A DNA stretch of 64,000 bases, taken from assembly GCF_028553805.1 (NCBI RefSeq), contig NZ_CP067140.1, positions 3,348,001 through 3,412,000 of the forward strand, given 5' to 3'. The notes beneath the pieces were generated by a model. It was not told where the DNA came from. It did no database searches and worked only from the letters and a program-made list of their open reading frames with translations. The position numbers were made by a program, and so were the translations under genes. Below, in pieces: positions 62,445 through 64,000 of the stretch (its first letter is position 1; each line of letters begins with the position of its first letter). The DNA comes from Paracoccus saliphilus (GTDB lineage: Bacteria > Pseudomonadota > Alphaproteobacteria > Rhodobacterales > Rhodobacteraceae).

Positions 62445-62900
62445 ATGCGCAAATTTCTCGTTTTACTGGACGACAGTCACGAATGTCTTAACGCGATGAG
62501 ATTTGCGGCAATGCGTGCAGCAAGCACCGGCGGTGGAGTTGTCGTGCTGTCGGTAATTCCAACCGCCGAGATCCAGCACGGATTTGGCGTGGCGGATGTC
62601 ATGCGCGCCGAATCCTATGAACGGATCGAGGCGCATTTCGAAGTCTTCGCGAAATGGATGCGCTCACGGCCCAAGGTCGAGCCCGAACTGGTCGTGCGCG
62701 AAGGCGATCCTGCGGATGAGTTGATCGCACAGATCACCGAGGACGACGAAATCGGCGTGGTGGTTCTGGGACTGAACAGCGACAAATCCGCGGCAAATCC
62801 AGTCTTGAACCGGCTTCTACGCGAGGCAGGCAACCTGTCCTGCCCGATCACGGTCGTTCCGGGCGATCTGTCGAAGGAACGTCTGGAAGCGATCACCTGA
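62445..62900 (+). CDS. Universal stress protein (single domain)
   Basis: The 151-residue protein is one Usp domain: RKFLVLLDDSHECLNAMRFAAMRA at the start, LVVREGDPADEL in the middle and VVLGLNSDKSAANPVL near the end. The last resembles an altered nucleotide-binding loop. Start and length are standard. It stands alone between truA and the NifU-domain gene. Confidence 0.92.
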   Translation: MRKFLVLLDDSHECLNAMRFAAMRAASTGGGVVVLSVIPTAEIQHGFGVADVMRAESYERIEAHFEVFAKWMRSRPKVEPELVVREGDPADELIAQITEDDEIGVVVLGLNSDKSAANPVLNRLLREAGNLSCPITVVPGDLSKERLEAIT

Positions 62901-62970
62901 GACGCGCACAGCCTGTACCGCTTGACCCGGCACGCTGCCGTCGCCATATCGGAACTAAAGGAGCGCCCCC

Positions 62971-63531
62971 ATGTTCATCCAGACCGAAACCACGCCGAAC
63001 CCCGCCACGTTGAAATTCCTGCCCGGAGAAACCGTTCTCGCCAGCGGCACCGCCGATTTTCCGAATGCCGAAACAGGCGGAAAGTCACCTCTCGCCCAAC
63101 GGATTTTTGCCGTCGAGGGCGTGACCGGGGTGTTCCTGGGCCGGGATTTCGTCACCGTGACGAAGACCGAAGACGCACCATGGGATCATCTGAAACCCTC
63201 GATCCTTGGCGCGATCATGGAGCATTTCCAATCCGGTGCCCCGGCAATCGAAGGTGACGCGCAGGAAGGCGCCGGACATGCCGCCCATGACGGCCCGGAT
63301 TCCGAGATCGTCGGCCAGATCAAGGAGCTGCTGGATACGCGCGTGCGCCCGGCAGTGGCCCAGGACGGTGGCGACATCACCTTCCACGGCTTCGATCGCG
63401 GCATCGTCTATCTGCATATGCAGGGTGCCTGCGCAGGCTGCCCCTCTTCGACCCTGACGCTGAAAATGGGAATCGAGAACCTGCTGCGGCATTATATCCC
63501 CGAGGTGGTCGAGGTCCGGCCCGTTGCCTGA
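62971..63531 (+). CDS. NifU-domain (Nfu-type) iron-sulfur carrier
   Basis: Nfu proteins carry Fe-S clusters to client enzymes. The 186-residue protein has the Nfu N-terminal domain (FIQTETTPNPATLKFLPGE, GVFLGRDFVTVT) and a C-terminal NifU domain with the cluster-binding CAGC motif (MQGACAGCPSSTLTLK). AAAGGAGC precedes the ATG. Its stop overlaps the tsaB start region by 8 bp. Confidence 0.96.
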   Translation: MFIQTETTPNPATLKFLPGETVLASGTADFPNAETGGKSPLAQRIFAVEGVTGVFLGRDFVTVTKTEDAPWDHLKPSILGAIMEHFQSGAPAIEGDAQEGAGHAAHDGPDSEIVGQIKELLDTRVRPAVAQDGGDITFHGFDRGIVYLHMQGACAGCPSSTLTLKMGIENLLRHYIPEVVEVRPVA

Positions 63532-64000
63532 ACCGGTTGCTCTTGGTTTCGACACGTCGGCCGCGCATTGCGCGGCCGCTTTGCTGTGCGGTGACAGGAT
63601 CCTGGCCTCGCGGCACGAAGAGATGGCCAAGGGCCAGGCCGAGAGGCTGTTCCCGCTGTTGGAAGACATGCTCGCCGAGGCCGGGATCGGCTGGAACGAC
63701 CTGGATGTGATCGGCGTGGGGATCGGCCCGGGAAATTTCACGGGCATCCGCGTCGCGGTGGCGGCGGCACGGGGACTGGCCCTGTCACTGAACATTCCCG
63801 CCATTGGCATCAGCGTGACCGAAGCCGCGGCTTTCGGGCTGCCCCGCCCCTGCCGGGTTGTGCTGCCATCGCGCCGCGAACAGGTGATCTGGCAGGATTT
63901 CGGCACAAACGAGAAGGGTGACGAAGGGCAAAGCCGGCCACAGCAAGCCGTGGCCGATGCGCTGCCGCCCGGCCCCGCACCGGCAAGCTCGGCGATCCCC
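63524..64000 (+). CDS. tsaB: tRNA threonylcarbamoyladenosine biosynthesis protein TsaB (partial)
   Basis: TsaB is the inactive ASKH partner that stabilises TsaD in t6A synthesis. The frame most likely starts with TTG at 63524, overlapping the nfu stop, and runs off the right edge after 159 codons without a stop. The conserved EPVALGFDTSAAHCAAALL, MLAEAGIGWNDLDVIGVGIGPGNFTGIRVAVAAARGLA and IPAIGISVTEA segments are clear. No ATG lies upstream in frame close to this point. Confidence 0.93.
   Translation, partial: MPEPVALGFDTSAAHCAAALLCGDRILASRHEEMAKGQAERLFPLLEDMLAEAGIGWNDLDVIGVGIGPGNFTGIRVAVAAARGLALSLNIPAIGISVTEAAAFGLPRPCRVVLPSRREQVIWQDFGTNEKGDEGQSRPQQAVADALPPGPAPASSAIP

Overview
The window is GC-rich chromosomal DNA from an alphaproteobacterium, most likely a member of the Rhodobacteraceae close to Paracoccus. 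Signs of this are the fabZ-lpxA-lpxI-lpxB order, DUF4170 followed by a KDO-transferase-like gene and lpxK, the hemD-mic60-hemY block, a ubiquinone-binding COQ10 protein, DUF1285 and tripartite tricarboxylate transporter genes. The species assignment is inference from gene content and order, not from a search.

Left core region (1-24.9 kb). On the minus strand, a MoxR ATPase / DUF58 / two large BatA-like membrane proteins cluster runs straight into fabZ-lpxA-lpxI-lpxB (lipid A synthesis; lpxB is cut by the window edge). On the plus strand follow a DUF1285 protein, a hydroxypyruvate-isomerase-like gene, a 24-residue membrane microprotein, small hypotheticals, typA, ahcY-metK (the SAM/SAH cycle), a COQ10-type lipid-binding protein, a zinc metallopeptidase, a YqaA/dsbB pair, gyrA and an AI-2E family exporter.

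Middle accessory region (25.1-49.1 kb). It begins with a periplasmic metal-handling cluster: a Cys-rich small protein, a Tat-exported beta-propeller, a DUF411 protein, a 42-residue membrane protein, a cytochrome c and a Met-rich protein. Next come a divergent MerR-type regulator and a Zn/Cd/Pb P-type ATPase with two matching operators. A five-gene peptide-type ABC importer with a LysR gene lies divergent to an amidohydrolase / COG0523 GTPase pair. Then come a second DUF411 protein, a lipoprotein, an L,D-transpeptidase, CsbD, a ribbon-helix-helix protein, and a GntR / TctABC / universal-stress-protein group. A gene-poor stretch of about 1.5 kb, of lower GC in its first part and carrying two strong look-alike terminators, separates this block from tRNA-Thr(CGT).

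Right core region (50.6-64 kb). It holds hemY-mic60-hemD (minus strand), then tsaD-gpsA-YciI-EVE, DUF4170 - KDO-transferase-like - lpxK, a 27-residue membrane microprotein, an XpaC-like protein, truA, a universal stress protein, a NifU-domain protein and tsaB (cut by the right edge).

The most unusual signal is non-coding. Two copies of a compound element, at about 11.3 kb and 50.8 kb, each combine a 14-bp palindrome with an array of GTRCAC motifs repeated every 11 bp. The spacing from palindrome to array is identical (33 bp, start to start) in the two copies. A second intergenic repeat family (GGATATTT followed by GATGAAGAAGAAG) lies just downstream of three genes. The metal-handling cluster, the GTPase-linked amidohydrolase operon, the LapB-like zinc ribbon in HemY and a possible small RNA upstream of the twin terminators are further leads.
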